64,000 nucleotides of DNA from Bacillota bacterium (lineage in GTDB: Bacteria > Bacillota > Dethiobacteria > DTU022 > UBA8154), in contig JAAYFF010000081.1 in the NCBI GenBank assembly GCA_012728375.1, forward strand, positions 1 through 64,000, given 5' to 3'. Positions 33,448 through 44,217 of this stretch are shown here, in pieces. Numbering within the stretch: position 1 is the stretch's first letter; each line of letters begins with the position of its first letter. The notes beneath the pieces were generated by a model that worked only from the letters and a program-made list of their open reading frames with translations, was not told the origin of the DNA and made no database searches. A program made the translations under genes and the position numbers.

Positions 33448-36400
33448 TCAACCTTGCGGTTTGGTGCTTCGGGTATGGTTTTCATGGAAAAATTGCTGTA
33501 GATATTCCTGAATGGAAAGGATTTCCGTATGATCGTCACCTTCCTGGAGCTGGATGAGAATTTTTCCTGCTGCCAGGGCGGTATCAAGAGAAGTAAAGCA
33601 GGGGATATTGTTCTCCACTGCAGCCCGCCGGATTCGGAAACCGTCTGTATTGGGCATCTTACCTCTTGTCAGAGTATTAATAATCAGGCCGATTTTCCCG
33701 GAATTTATTAAATCGATTACATGGGGGGAACCCTCACGAATCTTATTAATGCGCTTCACCAGCAGCCCGTTTTCTTCCAAGAAAATAGCGGTTCCCCTGG
33801 TCGCATATAACTGAAAATCCAATTGAAGGAGCTTTTTTAACAGGGGAAGGGCTTCTTCTTTGTCTTTATCGGCAATAGTGACAAGAACATTGCCCCTTGA
33901 GGGAAGGTTCAGGCCTGAACCCAGCAGGGCCTTGTACAGGCTTTTTGAAAAATGATTATTGATTCCCATGACTTCACCGGTGGATTTCATCTCCGGTCCC
34001 AGGGATGTTTCAAGCTGGTAAAGTTTGGCAAAAGAGAAGACGGGCGCCTTCACACTGATATAATCCGGGGTATGCTTTAAGCCCCCTCCCGGATATCCCA
34101 GTTCCGCCAAAGTTTTTCCCAGCGAAATACGGGTGGCCAGGTTTATCATCGGGACTCCCGTCACTTTGCTCAGGAAAGGAATGGTCCGGCTTGACCTGGG
34201 GTTTACCTCCAGGATATAAAGACAATTGTCATGATAGACGTACTGTATGTTCAAAGCGCCTTTAATTTTCAGCGCTCTGGCTAATTGCACAGTGTAGGAG
34301 ACAATTTTGTCTTGTAATTCCTTATGCGCGTGGACTGGGGGATAAACGGCGATGCTGTCGCCGGAATGAATTCCTGCCCTCTCCACATGCTCCATGATCC
34401 CGGGAATGAGACAATCGCTCCCGTCGGCAATCCCGTCCACCTCAAGTTCTACACCTTTCAGGTATTTGTCGATAAGGACGGGATGGTTGGGGGACACTTT
34501 AACCGCGGTGGCCATATATTCCCGGAGGTCTTTAATATTATAAACAATTTCCATCGCCCTGCCGCCTAGGACATAAGAAGGCCGGACCAGCACGGGAAAG
34601 CCGATGCGCCCGGCTACCTTCTCCGCTTGAGCGGTGGAGAAAGCTGTTCCGCCAAGGGGCCGGGGGATTTGCATCTCCTCCAGAAGTTTATCGAAACGCT
34701 CCCGGTTTTCTGCGGCATCGATATCCTCCAGGGCTGTGCCGATGATCTTGACTCCGTTTTTTACCAAGGGTTCAGCCAGATTAATAGCGGTTTGCCCGCC
34801 GAATTGGACGATTGCTCCTTCGGGTTTTTCCATTTCCATGACGTTCAGAACATCTTCGGGGATCAAGGGTTCAAAATAAAGGCGGTCCGATGTATCAAAA
34901 TCAGTACTGACAGTTTCAGGGTTATTATTGATAATGATGGATTCTATTCCTTCATCTTTTAAAGCCCACGAAGCATGGACGGAACAGTAATCAAATTCAA
35001 CCCCCTGCCCGATGCGGATCGGCCCGGAGCCAAGGACGACAATCTTTCTTTTCTTCGAGGGGATAGCCTCGTTTTCGCTGTCATAGGAGGAATAATAGTA
35101 AGGAGTTTCCGCATCAAACTCTGCAGCGCAGGTGTCGACCATCTTGTAAACGGGAGTGATGCCGAATTTTTTCCGCAGGTCGCGGATTTCCCCTTCTTCA
35201 GTTTGCAAAAGCCGGGCAATGGTATGGTCGGCAAATCCGTAATATTTTGCTTTAAAAAGGAGTTCCCGGGTTAACGCCTTTTTCCCGGCTGTCTGCAGTT
35301 CCTTTTCCAGCTGGATGAGCTGCTCTATTTTAAAAAGAAAGAAAGGATCAATTAAGGAAAGATAGTGAACTTCCTCAACGGTGAAGTCCCGGCGGAAAGC
35401 CTCGGCAACGGCGAAAAGGCGCCTATCCGTTGCGTGGGAAAGCTCGTAGCGGAGTTGATTATCGGTATAATCCTTGAGCTCGGGGAGTTCGAGATGGAAC
35501 GTTCCGATCTCCAGGGAGCGGACTGCTTTGAGGAGAGCTTCCTGGAAATTGCGCCCGAGGGACATAACCTCTCCGGTAGCTTTCATCTGGGTTCCCAGAA
35601 GGCGATCTGCCGTGGCAAACTTGTCAAAAGGCCAGCGGGGGTACTTGATAACGCAGTAATCAAGGGATGGCTCAAAACAAGCTGATGTTTTACCGGTGAC
35701 GGCATTTTTAATTTCGTCCAGCCTCAGCCCGATGGCAATTTTGCTGGCTACTTTGGCGATGGGGTACCCGGTGGCTTTGGAGGCCAGGGCGCTGGAACGG
35801 CTGACCCTGGGGTTGACTTCAATAACATAATACTGAAAACTGGAGGTGTCCATGGCCAGCTGCACATTGCAGCCTCCCTCTATTTCCAGGGCGCGGATAA
35901 TTTTTAGCGAGGCGCGGCGCAGCATTTGATATTCCTTGTCGGTCAAGGTCAGGGCAGGTGCCACGACCACGCTGTCTCCGGTATGAATACCCATGGGATC
36001 AATGTTTTCCATGCTGCAAATGGTGATGCAGTTATCTGCGCTGTCCCTCATCACTTCGAATTCAATTTCTTTCCAACCGACGACACTTTTTTCTATCAGG
36101 ATCTGGTGTATGGGGCTGTAATTGAGACCACGGCGGGCTATTTCGCGAAGATCCTGAGCGTCCTCGGCCATTCCGCCCCCAGTGCCTCCCAGGGTATAAG
36201 CAGGCCTGACGATAACAGGATATCCTATTTCTTCGGCCAGTTTCAGGGCATCTTCCACTTTGGAGACAATTCCGCTGGGGGGGAAGGGTTCTTCAATTTC
36301 TTCCAGCATCTGTTTGAACTTTTCCCGGTTTTCCGCTTTTTCTATAGTTGAAAGGGATGTTCCGATAAGTTTGGTACCAAGGCGGTCTAGGACTCCTTGC

Positions 36401-36711
36401 GAAGCAATTTCCTTGGCAATATTAAGGGCCACCTGTCCTCCGAGGGATGGCAAAAGGGCATCCGGACGCTCCTTTTCCAGGATGCGGGTAACATATTCCG
36501 CTGTCAGGGGTTCCAGGTAAACGCGGGAGGCCATGTTTGTATCGGTCATAATGGTGGCGGGATTGCTATTGACCAGCACTACTTCTATTCCTTCTTCCCG
36601 CAAGGAGCGGCAGGCCTGGGAACCGGCGTAGTCAAACTCCGCGGCCTGGCCGATAACGATAGGTCCGGAGCCGATAACCAAAACTTTTTTTATATCAGGG
36701 TTTGCGGGCAT
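33448..36711 (-). CDS. carB: Carbamoyl-phosphate synthase large subunit
   Basis: About 1087 residues, full length. Two homologous ATP-grasp halves are visible, each starting with a nucleotide-site motif ([26 protein letters not shown] at the N-terminus and [25 protein letters not shown] at about 555), plus [11 protein letters not shown] and [13 protein letters not shown], and a C-terminal MGS-like allosteric domain. It makes carbamoyl phosphate for pyrimidine and arginine synthesis. The frame opens inside carA; ATG 36711 with AGGAGG eight bases upstream is the start, 34 bases after carA. Confidence 0.97.
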   Translation of the reverse strand: MPANPDIKKVLVIGSGPIVIGQAAEFDYAGSQACRSLREEGIEVVLVNSNPATIMTDTNMASRVYLEPLTAEYVTRILEKERPDALLPSLGGQVALNIAKEIASQGVLDRLGTKLIGTSLSTIEKAENREKFKQMLEEIEEPFPPSGIVSKVEDALKLAEEIGYPVIVRPAYTLGGTGGGMAEDAQDLREIARRGLNYSPIHQILIEKSVVGWKEIEFEVMRDSADNCITICSMENIDPMGIHTGDSVVVAPALTLTDKEYQMLRRASLKIIRALEIEGGCNVQLAMDTSSFQYYVIEVNPRVSRSSALASKATGYPIAKVASKIAIGLRLDEIKNAVTGKTSACFEPSLDYCVIKYPRWPFDKFATADRLLGTQMKATGEVMSLGRNFQEALLKAVRSLEIGTFHLELPELKDYTDNQLRYELSHATDRRLFAVAEAFRRDFTVEEVHYLSLIDPFFLFKIEQLIQLEKELQTAGKKALTRELLFKAKYYGFADHTIARLLQTEEGEIRDLRKKFGITPVYKMVDTCAAEFDAETPYYYSSYDSENEAIPSKKRKIVVLGSGPIRIGQGVEFDYCSVHASWALKDEGIESIIINNNPETVSTDFDTSDRLYFEPLIPEDVLNVMEMEKPEGAIVQFGGQTAINLAEPLVKNGVKIIGTALEDIDAAENRERFDKLLEEMQIPRPLGGTAFSTAQAEKVAGRIGFPVLVRPSYVLGGRAMEIVYNIKDLREYMATAVKVSPNHPVLIDKYLKGVELEVDGIADGSDCLIPGIMEHVERAGIHSGDSIAVYPPVHAHKELQDKIVSYTVQLARALKIKGALNIQYVYHDNCLYILEVNPRSSRTIPFLSKVTGVPMINLATRISLGKTLAELGYPGGGLKHTPDYISVKAPVFSFAKLYQLETSLGPEMKSTGEVMGINNHFSKSLYKALLGSGLNLPSRGNVLVTIADKDKEEALPLLKKLLQLDFQLYATRGTAIFLEENGLLVKRINKIREGSPHVIDLINSGKIGLIINTLTRGKMPNTDGFRIRRAAVENNIPCFTSLDTALAAGKILIQLQEGDDHTEILSIQEYLQQFFHENHTRSTKPQG

Positions 36712-36745
36712 GATAGGAGCCTCCTTTTTGTTGGCGGTTGGATGT

Positions 36746-37813
36746 TTAGGCTTCGATTTCCTCCAGGAAGCGTTGAAAAAGATATCCGGAGTCACTGGGA
36801 CCCGAGCACGCTTCAGGGTGGTACTGAACGGCGATTATTTTTTTCTTTGTATCCATCAGACCTTCCACCGTTTCATCGTTAAGGTTCCGCTGTGTAACCT
36901 CCAGTCCGGGGGGAAGGCTGTTTTCATCAACGGCATAACCGTGGTTCTGAGATGAGATGTAGACTTTGTTCTTGATCAGGTCTCGAACAGGATGGTTGGC
37001 ACCCCGGTGCCCGAATTTTAATTTATATGTTTTAGCACCAAGGGCCAGGGCAATAATCTGATGGCCCAGGCAGATTCCCATCAAAGGAATTTTGCCTGCC
37101 AGGTCGCTCACCGTTTGAATAGCTTCAGGGACATTCTCGGGGTTTCCCGGTCCATTGGAAACAACAACCCCGTCAGGATGCAAATTCATAATCTCTCCTG
37201 CTGAAAAAAATGCGGGGACTACGGTAACGCGGCATCCTGCATTGTGGAAAGAACGGGCGATGGAAAGTTTCAGACCCAGGTCGATGATGACAACATGCCG
37301 GCCTCCATTGTCCCAAGTATACGGCTCTTTGATGGTGACTTCCGGCACAAAGGCAGTTTCAGAAATATTCGGCATTTCCCGGATCTTTTTTAAAAGCATT
37401 TGTTCCGGAGTATCCTCTGTGGTGAGAATTCCTTTCATCGTGCCATTTTCACGCAGGTGCCTGGTCAGAGCTCTGGTATCAATCCCGTCCAGCGCGATGA
37501 TCTTATTTTCTTTTAAATAGTCGCCAATGCTCATGACCTGGCGCCAGTTGTTGGGTTTCGTGCAAAATTCACGCGCAATAAAGCCCCTTAAAAAGGGGCG
37601 TCTCGATTCAAAATCTTCATCGTTAATGCCATAATTGCCAATTAGCGGGAAAGTCATGACCAATATCTGGCCGCAATATGAGGGGTCGGTTAATATTTCC
37701 TGATAACCTGTCATGCTGGTATTAAAAACAACTTCACCCCAGGTTTCTCCCCTGGCTCCCCGGGAGAAACCCCGGAACAGGGTGCCGTCTTCGAGAATAA
37801 GTCTGGCTTCCAT
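36746..37813 (-). CDS. carA: Carbamoyl-phosphate synthase small subunit
   Basis: A 355-residue glutaminase subunit. N-terminal domain [45 protein letters not shown]; class I amidotransferase domain with nucleophile Cys in [14 protein letters not shown] and the His-Glu pair in VQYHPEA. It releases ammonia from glutamine for CarB. It heads the carAB unit under PyrR-type attenuation; no other pyr genes are adjacent. Confidence 0.97.
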   Translation of the reverse strand: MEARLILEDGTLFRGFSRGARGETWGEVVFNTSMTGYQEILTDPSYCGQILVMTFPLIGNYGINDEDFESRRPFLRGFIAREFCTKPNNWRQVMSIGDYLKENKIIALDGIDTRALTRHLRENGTMKGILTTEDTPEQMLLKKIREMPNISETAFVPEVTIKEPYTWDNGGRHVVIIDLGLKLSIARSFHNAGCRVTVVPAFFSAGEIMNLHPDGVVVSNGPGNPENVPEAIQTVSDLAGKIPLMGICLGHQIIALALGAKTYKLKFGHRGANHPVRDLIKNKVYISSQNHGYAVDENSLPPGLEVTQRNLNDETVEGLMDTKKKIIAVQYHPEACSGPSDSGYLFQRFLEEIEA

Positions 37814-37870
37814 TAATATTGCCCCCCTTTGTTCAAAAATAAGTGCAGTTAATGCCGTTAACGCATTACA

Positions 37871-37902
37871 ACGAAAAACCTCCTGTCGTGGAAGGCAGGA
37901 GG
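37871..37902 (-). terminator. Attenuator terminator upstream of carA
   Basis: On the minus strand CCTCCTG ... CAGGAGG is followed by TTTTTCGTT, located between the promoter and the carA start, about 60 bases before the ATG. It is the conditional terminator of the pyr-type leader. Confidence 0.8.
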
Positions 37903-37950
37903 TCAGAAGCCACCTTAAAGTAAAAAACAGACTTAAAGTTTTACTCCTTT

Positions 37951-37969
37951 CCAGCCTCTCCGGACTGGG
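37951..37969 (-). promoter_or_regulatory. PyrR-binding RNA loop in the carAB leader
   Basis: The minus-strand RNA reads AGUCCGGAGAGGCU (37966-37953), a full match to the PyrR recognition consensus ARUCCNGNGAGGYU, closed by a CCAG/CUGG stem. In Firmicutes, PyrR with UMP stabilises this anti-antiterminator so that the downstream terminator forms when pyrimidines are plentiful. Confidence 0.85.
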
Positions 37970-37993
37970 TTAAAGGTTTTATTATTTTTATTA

Positions 37994-38022
37994 ATTGTAA
38001 CAATGGAAAAAAGAGATGTCAA
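37994..38022 (-). promoter_or_regulatory. Predicted promoter of the carAB leader
   Basis: On the minus strand consensus TTGACA (38017-38022), 17 bases, TACAAT (37994-37999). The start of transcription would fall just before the PyrR loop, giving a leader of about 170 bases. The remaining bases up to 38121 hold no further recognisable element. Confidence 0.75.
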
Positions 38023-38121
38023 TAAAAATAATCCTGTCAATAAGTCTAATCTTTTCTGGAAATCGGCATTGTTACCTGATAAAATACGAGTTGCGGCAAA
38101 AAATATGAAAGGCGGATCTTT

Positions 38122-38868
38122 TTGAACCCAAATTACAACAAATGGTTTTTGTCTGCGGTGAAGAAAACAATCATTAAATACGGGATGATTGGGGAAGGGG
38201 ACAAAATTGCGCTGGGAGTCTCCGGAGGAAAGGACAGCAGCGCGCTTTTGTATATTCTTTCCCTGGTCCGGGCACATGCCCCCTTTCCTTTTTCCCTGCA
38301 GGCGGTATTGGTGGATATGGGCTGGGAGATGGACTTCCTTCCCCTTGAACGTTACTGTGCCGGTTTGGGCATACCCCTTGCCATAGAAAAAACGCAGATT
38401 GCCAGAATTGTTTTTGAAATAAGGAAAGAGAAAAATCCCTGTTCCCTCTGCGCCAAGCTGAGAAGGGGAGCGCTGCACAAAGCGGCACAGGAGCTGGGCT
38501 GCAATAGGGTTGCCCTGGGACACCATCTTAATGATGCCGTGGAAACATTTTTCATGAATTTCTTTTTTACGGGCAGACTTGATACCTTTAAACCCCATAC
38601 GTATTTAAGCCGCCGCGGGCTTTATCTTATTAGGCCGCTCATTGCCGTAAACCAGAAGACGCTCTCTTCCCTGGCCCGTTTAGAAGCTCTCCCGGTGTTG
38701 AACAACCCCTGCCCGGTTGCAGGAGAGACCAAGAGAAAAGAAATGGGCGAAATTGTCCATTATTTTGCTTCCCGCTACCCGGTTTTTTATCAGCGTTTCA
38801 TTACCGCAATGGAGAAAAGCGGTATATGGCCAAAGGAAGCCTATATTTTTGAAACAGGGGAGGAATAA
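38122..38868 (+). CDS. TtcA-type tRNA 2-thiocytidine synthetase family protein
   Basis: A 248-residue PP-loop ATP pyrophosphatase. The PP-loop is GVSGGKDSSALLYIL, followed by the CSLCAKLRRGALHKAAQELGCNRVALGHHLNDAVETF segment that carries the CxxC pair and the GHHxxD region of the TtcA family. TtcA thiolates cytidine 32 of some tRNAs using an Fe-S cluster bound by these cysteines. The start has no ATG: TTG at 38122 is read, with GGCGGA upstream. Related TtuA-like enzymes cannot be excluded. Divergent from carAB. Confidence 0.8.
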   Translation: MNPNYNKWFLSAVKKTIIKYGMIGEGDKIALGVSGGKDSSALLYILSLVRAHAPFPFSLQAVLVDMGWEMDFLPLERYCAGLGIPLAIEKTQIARIVFEIRKEKNPCSLCAKLRRGALHKAAQELGCNRVALGHHLNDAVETFFMNFFFTGRLDTFKPHTYLSRRGLYLIRPLIAVNQKTLSSLARLEALPVLNNPCPVAGETKRKEMGEIVHYFASRYPVFYQRFITAMEKSGIWPKEAYIFETGEE

Positions 38869-38896
38869 TCTCTTAATCTCAATTAATCTATTATTA

Positions 38897-38925
38897 TTGT
38901 CAGGACAGGGAAGATGTGTTAGAAT
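38897..38925 (+). promoter_or_regulatory. Predicted promoter of the trigger factor gene
   Basis: TTGTCA at 38897-38902, 17 bases, TAGAAT at 38920-38925, about 125 bases before the start of tig. Confidence 0.6.
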
Positions 38926-39049
38926 GTGATCAAGCTTGCACTATTCTTTCTGTTATCGCCTTTACCGGCGTTTTTTTACGGTAGGCTTCAAATAAATAAA
39001 TCTGACCATGACGATTCGAGTAGGCGTAAAAAGGAGGATGGCATAAGAA

Positions 39050-40459
39050 GTGATTAAGATGGAGAAAATAGACAACAAAGTTAGCCTGGAAATTGAAGTG
39101 CCCAAAGAAAAAGTAAATGAAGCATTGGAAAATGCCTATAAAAAAGTGGTCAAAACTATTTCTGTTCCCGGGTTCCGGAAAGGTAAAGTGCCCCGGAAGG
39201 TTTTGGAACTTCGTTTTGGCCCTGAAATTTTATATAATGAAGCGTTGGATATTCTGGTTGACCCCGCTTACAATGAAGCGATTAAGGAATATCAGCTGGA
39301 ACCCATCAATCAGCCGGAAATGGAACTTGTGCAGATAAAAAAAGATGAGCCTCTCATTTTTAAAGTTAATGTTGAAGTAAAGCCCGAGGTTGAGCTTTGT
39401 GAATATAAAGGGATTACTGTTCAGCAGGTGAAAGAAAGCGTTACTTCGGAGGATGTGGACAAATATTTAAATTCCTTGCGGGAACAGCACGCCCGCCTGG
39501 TTGTCGTCGAGGAAGGGGAGCTGCAGGAAAAAGACCTGGCTGTAATTGACTTTGAAGGAACCATTGACGGCGAGCCTTTCGAAGGGGGAAAAGGGGAAAA
39601 TTATTCCCTGGAAATCGGTTCCAATACTTTTATGGAGGAGTTCGAGAAACAGCTTATCGGTGCTCATGTAGGGGAAGAAAGGGACTTCCGGGTTACCTTT
39701 CCCGCGGATCATCCGAAAAGCGAACTTGCAGGAAAAGAGGCGGACTTTCACGTCAAGGTAAAGGAGATCAAAAGACCCCAGCTGCCGGATCTTGATGATG
39801 CATTCGTTCAGGAATTGACAGAGAAGTTTTCCACGATGGAAGAGTTCAGGGCAGATGTAGAAAAAAATATGTGGGAGAATCTCAAGCGCAGACAAAGATT
39901 TGAACTGGAAAGGAAGATTATTGAAAAAGTAGCCGCGGAATCCCGGGTGGATGTGCCTGAAATTCTGGTGGAAAGAGAAATTAACAAGATGCTGGCTGAA
40001 CTTGAATATTATCTTAACCTGCAGGGTCTTACCCTGCAGCAGTTTGCGGAATTTACAGAGGGGGGTCTGGATAAGATTAAAGAAGAAAGACGGGAACAGG
40101 CCGCCAAAAGGGCCCGGGCCAACCTTGTTATAGATGAGATTATTAAAAAGGAAGCTTTTGAAGTTACTGACGAAGAGATCGATGAAAAAATACGGGAAAT
40201 TGCCTCCGAGGAGGACGTTGACGTTAACGAAGTGAAAGAACGACTTAAAAGCAGCGGACGCCTGGATATGATCTATCATAATATACGCTATCGTAAAGCG
40301 GTCGACCTTTTGGTGCAAGAGGCTGTTGTGGAAGAAATTGAAGAAGAAGAGCAAGGAAGCGGGAAGCCGGAGGAAGAAGAAAAAGCCCGGGAACAGGATA
40401 CCGCTGATGTTGCTCAGGATGCCCTTGGTGATAAACTAAATTCCGGGGATAAGCCTTAA
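39050..40459 (+). CDS. tig: Trigger factor (ribosome-associated chaperone / PPIase)
   Basis: A 469-residue protein, slightly longer than usual because of an acidic tail (EEIEEEEQGSGKPEEEEKAREQDTADV). The N-terminal ribosome-binding signature is VPGFRKGKVPRKVLELRFG; the FKBP-like PPIase domain is at about 160-245 (DFEGTIDGEPFEGGKGENYSLEIGSNTFMEEFEKQLIGAHVGEER); the C-terminal substrate-cradle helices follow. GTG start behind AGGAGG, spacing long (13); ATG 39059 is an alternative. It heads the tig-clpP-clpX group. Confidence 0.96.
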   Translation: MIKMEKIDNKVSLEIEVPKEKVNEALENAYKKVVKTISVPGFRKGKVPRKVLELRFGPEILYNEALDILVDPAYNEAIKEYQLEPINQPEMELVQIKKDEPLIFKVNVEVKPEVELCEYKGITVQQVKESVTSEDVDKYLNSLREQHARLVVVEEGELQEKDLAVIDFEGTIDGEPFEGGKGENYSLEIGSNTFMEEFEKQLIGAHVGEERDFRVTFPADHPKSELAGKEADFHVKVKEIKRPQLPDLDDAFVQELTEKFSTMEEFRADVEKNMWENLKRRQRFELERKIIEKVAAESRVDVPEILVEREINKMLAELEYYLNLQGLTLQQFAEFTEGGLDKIKEERREQAAKRARANLVIDEIIKKEAFEVTDEEIDEKIREIASEEDVDVNEVKERLKSSGRLDMIYHNIRYRKAVDLLVQEAVVEEIEEEEQGSGKPEEEEKAREQDTADVAQDALGDKLNSGDKP

Positions 40460-40520
40460 ATAATTGTCGAGCTCAAAATTTTGTAAAGAGCCCGGGTAAA
40501 AGATGAAAGGAGAGAACAAG

Positions 40521-41120
40521 ATGACAACACTGGTTCCCATTGTTGTTGAACAATCAAGCCGTGGGGAAAGAGCTTTTGATATTTATTCACGACTTCTAAA
40601 AGATAGAATTATCTTTATCGGTACTCCCATTGACGATAATGTTGCCAATTTGGTTATCGCGCAGCTGCTCTTTCTGCAGTACGAAGACCCGGATAAAGAT
40701 ATTAGCCTTTATATCAATTCGCCGGGCGGGGTTGTTTACTCCGGGTTGGCTATCTATGATACGATTCAGTATATTAAGCCGGATGTTTCCACTATTTGCG
40801 TAGGGCTTGCCGCAAGCATGGGGGCAGTTTTATTAGCTGCCGGAACAAAAGGAAAGCGTTATGCACTGCCCAATTCCCGCGTGATGCTGCACCAACCTTT
40901 GGGCGGCGCCCAGGGGCAGGCTGTGGATATTGAAATTCATGCCAAGGAAATTTTGCGCATTAGAGAATCTATCAACAACATTCTCGCCTCTCATACTGGA
41001 CAGTCCATCGAACGAATAGCCCAGGATACGGACCGTGATTTCTATATGTCAGCCCAGCAGGCTATGGAATACGGTCTTGTGGATTCTATCCTCGAAAAAG
41101 GGGAAATATTAAAGAGGTGA
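40521..41120 (+). CDS. clpP: ATP-dependent Clp protease proteolytic subunit
   Basis: A 199-residue serine peptidase forming the tetradecameric barrel that works with ClpX. The triad is Ser99 (GLAASMGA), His124 (MLHQP) and the Asp in DTDRDFYM. The frame is open from 40503, but the ATG at 40521 has AAGGAGAG at the right spacing and gives the family N-terminus ([23 protein letters not shown]). clpX starts seven bases after its stop. Confidence 0.97.
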   Translation: MTTLVPIVVEQSSRGERAFDIYSRLLKDRIIFIGTPIDDNVANLVIAQLLFLQYEDPDKDISLYINSPGGVVYSGLAIYDTIQYIKPDVSTICVGLAASMGAVLLAAGTKGKRYALPNSRVMLHQPLGGAQGQAVDIEIHAKEILRIRESINNILASHTGQSIERIAQDTDRDFYMSAQQAMEYGLVDSILEKGEILKR

Positions 41121-41127
41121 AAAGCTC

Positions 41128-42387
41128 GTGTTTAAATTTAGCGATGAAAAGGGACAGTTAAAGTGTTCCTTTTGCGGTAAGACCCAGGAACAGGTGCGCA
41201 AGCTCGTTGCCGGCCCCGGGGTATATATCTGCGATGAATGCATTGAGCTTTGCAATGAAATTATTGAGGAAGAGATCGAGGACGAACTGGAACTCAACCT
41301 GGTAGATTTACCAAAGCCGGCTGAGATTCACGCAGTTCTGGATAAATATGTAATTGGCCAGGATAATGCCAAGAAAATTCTTTCCGTGGCTGTTTACAAC
41401 CATTATAAGCGGGTCAACGCCAGTCAAAAGATCGATGATGTGGAGCTGCAAAAGAGCAACATTCTCCTCATTGGTCCCACTGGAGTCGGGAAAACGCTGC
41501 TGGCACAGTCTATGGCCAGGCTGTTAAACGTACCTTTTGCCATTGCTGATGCCACCTCCCTGACGGAGGCGGGTTATGTGGGGGAGGACGTAGAAAATAT
41601 CCTGTTGAAGCTTATTCAGGCTGCAGATTATGATCTGGAGAAAGCTGAAAAGGGAATTGTTTATATTGACGAGTTTGATAAGATTGCCCGTAAAAGCGAG
41701 AATCCATCGATTACGAGGGATGTTTCCGGCGAGGGTGTGCAGCAGGCCCTTTTAAAAATACTGGAAGGGACGGTTGCCAGCGTTCCTCCGCAGGGAGGAA
41801 GAAAACACCCGCACCAAGAATTTATGCAAATTGATACTACCGATATACTCTTTATTTGCGGCGGAGCTTTCGACGGACTGGAAAAAATTATTCAGAAGCG
41901 CATCGGTGCCGGCGGGATAGGTTTCGGTGCTGAGGTCAGGCCGAAGATGGACCTGCAAATCGGCGAACTTCTCCGGCAGGTGCGGCCGGAAGATCTGATC
42001 AAATATGGTCTTATTCCGGAATGTGTGGGGAGGCTTCAGGTAATCGCGGTTTTGGATGCTCTCGACCGGGATGCTTTGGTCCGGATATTGACAGAACCCG
42101 TCAATGCACTGGTAAAACAATACCGTAAGATGTTTGAGTTGGACGGAGTGCAATTGGAATTTAAAGAAGGCTCGCTGGAAGCCATCGCTGATGAGGCAAT
42201 TCTGCACAAGACCGGGGCGAGAGGTTTGCGCAGTATTATGGAAGGAATACTGCTGGAAACCATGTATGATATCCCTTCAAGGGATGATGTGGATAAATGC
42301 ATCATTACCCCCGGGGTGGTCAGGAAAGAAGAGAAGCCAAAGCTCTTAACTTCGGGGAAAAAGAAAAAAGAGGTATCGGCATCTTAA
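41128..42387 (+). CDS. clpX: ATP-dependent Clp protease ATP-binding subunit ClpX
   Basis: A 419-residue AAA+ unfoldase. The N-terminal zinc-binding domain has C13, C16, C35 and C38. Walker A is [12 protein letters not shown], Walker [11 protein letters not shown], and the ClpP-binding loop IGF is seen in [11 protein letters not shown] start with GAGGTG upstream. Confidence 0.97.
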   Translation: MFKFSDEKGQLKCSFCGKTQEQVRKLVAGPGVYICDECIELCNEIIEEEIEDELELNLVDLPKPAEIHAVLDKYVIGQDNAKKILSVAVYNHYKRVNASQKIDDVELQKSNILLIGPTGVGKTLLAQSMARLLNVPFAIADATSLTEAGYVGEDVENILLKLIQAADYDLEKAEKGIVYIDEFDKIARKSENPSITRDVSGEGVQQALLKILEGTVASVPPQGGRKHPHQEFMQIDTTDILFICGGAFDGLEKIIQKRIGAGGIGFGAEVRPKMDLQIGELLRQVRPEDLIKYGLIPECVGRLQVIAVLDALDRDALVRILTEPVNALVKQYRKMFELDGVQLEFKEGSLEAIADEAILHKTGARGLRSIMEGILLETMYDIPSRDDVDKCIITPGVVRKEEKPKLLTSGKKKKEVSAS

Positions 42388-42498
42388 ATCTTAAATTCCA
42401 GGGGGGTGGCCCGAGGGTCATCCCTTTCTCTAATAATTAACTTTCTTCCAGGAAATAATAAGGAATGAAGAAAAGTTGCCTGGAAGGAGATATTACCT

Positions 42499-44184
42499 GT
42501 GTCTGGTTGGATTGGAATTGCCGGTTTAATACAGTTGTTTTTTGCGGTTGTAATTGGGCTTTACTTCTGGAACTTGCTTAAAAACCAGAAGGGAAGCAAG
42601 GTGGCTATTGACCGGGAATCTTCCCGGGAAATGGATGAACTGCGGCGTCTTCGCTCTCTTTCTTTAACAGAACCTCTGGCGGAAAAAGTACGCCCTTCTT
42701 CTTTTGAAGAGATTGTCGGGCAGGACGATGCTATAAAAGCGCTGCGCGCCGCGCTATGCGGGCCAAACCCGCAGCATGTTTTGCTCTACGGGCCTCCAGG
42801 CGTGGGAAAGACTGCGGCCGCCCGCCTGGTTTTGGAGGAAGCAAAAAGAAACCCCCTTTCTCCATTTTCCAAGGAAGCCAAATTCGTAGAAGTGGATGCG
42901 ACCACAGTCCGTTTTGATGAAAGGGGAATTGCCGATCCCCTGATGGGTACGGTTCATGATCCAATCTACCAGGGAGCGGGTCCACTGGGTATGGCCGGTG
43001 TTCCCCAGCCCAAACCGGGAGCAGTTACCAGAGCTCACGGGGGCATTCTTTTTATTGACGAAATCGGAGAACTGCACCCTATTCAAATTAACAAACTGCT
43101 TAAAGTACTGGAAGATCGCAAGGTAATCCTGGAAAGCGCTTATTATAATTCCGAAGACAACAATATACCCCGGCATATTCACGATATTTTTCAGAACGGG
43201 CTGCCGGCGGATTTCCGCCTGATAGGAGCGACAACGCGCCAACCGGAAGAACTTCCTCCGGCTGTGCGCTCACGTTGCCTGGAAATTTATTTTCAGGAGC
43301 TTTCCCAAAAAATGATTGGCCATATTGCCCTTAACGCTGCAAAGAAGATCGGCTTTCAAATTGAACCGGGAGCGCTGGAAGTGGTGACATCCTTCGCCCA
43401 CAACGGCAGGGAAGCGGTAAACATGGTGCAAATTGCGGCCGGTGTTGCCCAGGTGGAAGGGAAAACCGTTCTCAAAGAGGAAATTATGGAATGGGTCGTT
43501 AATAATAGCAGGCTTTCGCCTCGGCGGGAAAAGCGCATTCCGGATTATCCCCAGGTGGGAGTGGTTAATGGCCTGGCAGTTTACGGGTCCCAGCTGGGAG
43601 CATTGCTGGATATCGAAGCCGCGGTTACACCTGTGCGTAAAGGTGAAGGGCGTCTTTTTATTACGGGTATTGTCGAAGAAGAAGAAATGGGCGCAGTGGG
43701 ACGGACGCTGCGCCGCAAGGGGACAGCACGGGAAGCTGTGGAGAATGTCCTCACCGTCTTGGGAAGGCTGCTGGAGGAAAATTTACGGGACTTTGATATT
43801 CATCTAAATTTTCCCGGAGGCGTACCTGTAGACGGCCCCTCGGCCGGCGCGGGGATTGCAGTAGCCATTTGGTCGGCTTTGAAAGGTATCCCTGTTGATA
43901 ATACCGTAGCGATAACAGGAGAAATTTCCATCCGGGGATTAATATGCCCGGTTGGGGGGGTTCCGATAAAAATAAATGCAGCCAGGGAGGCGGGGGTAAA
44001 AAAGGTATTTATACCCCAAAAAAACTGGCAGCATTGTTATGAAAAGATCAAGGAGATGGAGGTTATCCCTGTTTCTTCCCTGGAAGAAATTTTTAACAGG
44101 CTGTTCCCTTTTACCATAAAAAACAAAGGTGCCGGTCAACCTGTTGAAAAAGAAAGGTTTGCACAGGTCCATCTTCCTTCTTAG
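42499..44184 (+). CDS. lonB: ATP-dependent protease LonB (sporulation type)
   Basis: A 561-residue membrane-anchored Lon-type protease. One N-terminal membrane helix (GIAGLIQLFFAVVIGLYFWNLL), an AAA+ domain with Walker [15 protein letters not shown] and Walker B GGILFIDEIGEL, and a C-terminal Lon protease domain with the Ser in DGPSAGAGIA and the Lys in PVGGVPIKINAAREAGVKKV. In B. subtilis the orthologue is a forespore protein next to lonA, so this supports a spore-forming ancestry. GTG start, AAGGAG eight bases upstream. Confidence 0.95.
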   Translation: MSGWIGIAGLIQLFFAVVIGLYFWNLLKNQKGSKVAIDRESSREMDELRRLRSLSLTEPLAEKVRPSSFEEIVGQDDAIKALRAALCGPNPQHVLLYGPPGVGKTAAARLVLEEAKRNPLSPFSKEAKFVEVDATTVRFDERGIADPLMGTVHDPIYQGAGPLGMAGVPQPKPGAVTRAHGGILFIDEIGELHPIQINKLLKVLEDRKVILESAYYNSEDNNIPRHIHDIFQNGLPADFRLIGATTRQPEELPPAVRSRCLEIYFQELSQKMIGHIALNAAKKIGFQIEPGALEVVTSFAHNGREAVNMVQIAAGVAQVEGKTVLKEEIMEWVVNNSRLSPRREKRIPDYPQVGVVNGLAVYGSQLGALLDIEAAVTPVRKGEGRLFITGIVEEEEMGAVGRTLRRKGTAREAVENVLTVLGRLLEENLRDFDIHLNFPGGVPVDGPSAGAGIAVAIWSALKGIPVDNTVAITGEISIRGLICPVGGVPIKINAAREAGVKKVFIPQKNWQHCYEKIKEMEVIPVSSLEEIFNRLFPFTIKNKGAGQPVEKERFAQVHLPS

Positions 44185-44217
44185 ATATATCAATAAAGAA
44201 ATGGGAGGGGAACAATT

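Noticed and set aside
39467-40354. 295-codon open frame opposite the trigger factor gene
   Set aside because: Antisense shadow of tig; the Phe/Leu-rich product is what the complement of Lys/Glu-rich coding gives.
42388-42498. Terminator between clpX and lonB
   Set aside because: A GGGGTGG...CATCCC pairing and a TTCCAGG/CCTGGAA pairing are visible, but neither is followed by a clear T run, so I do not call it.
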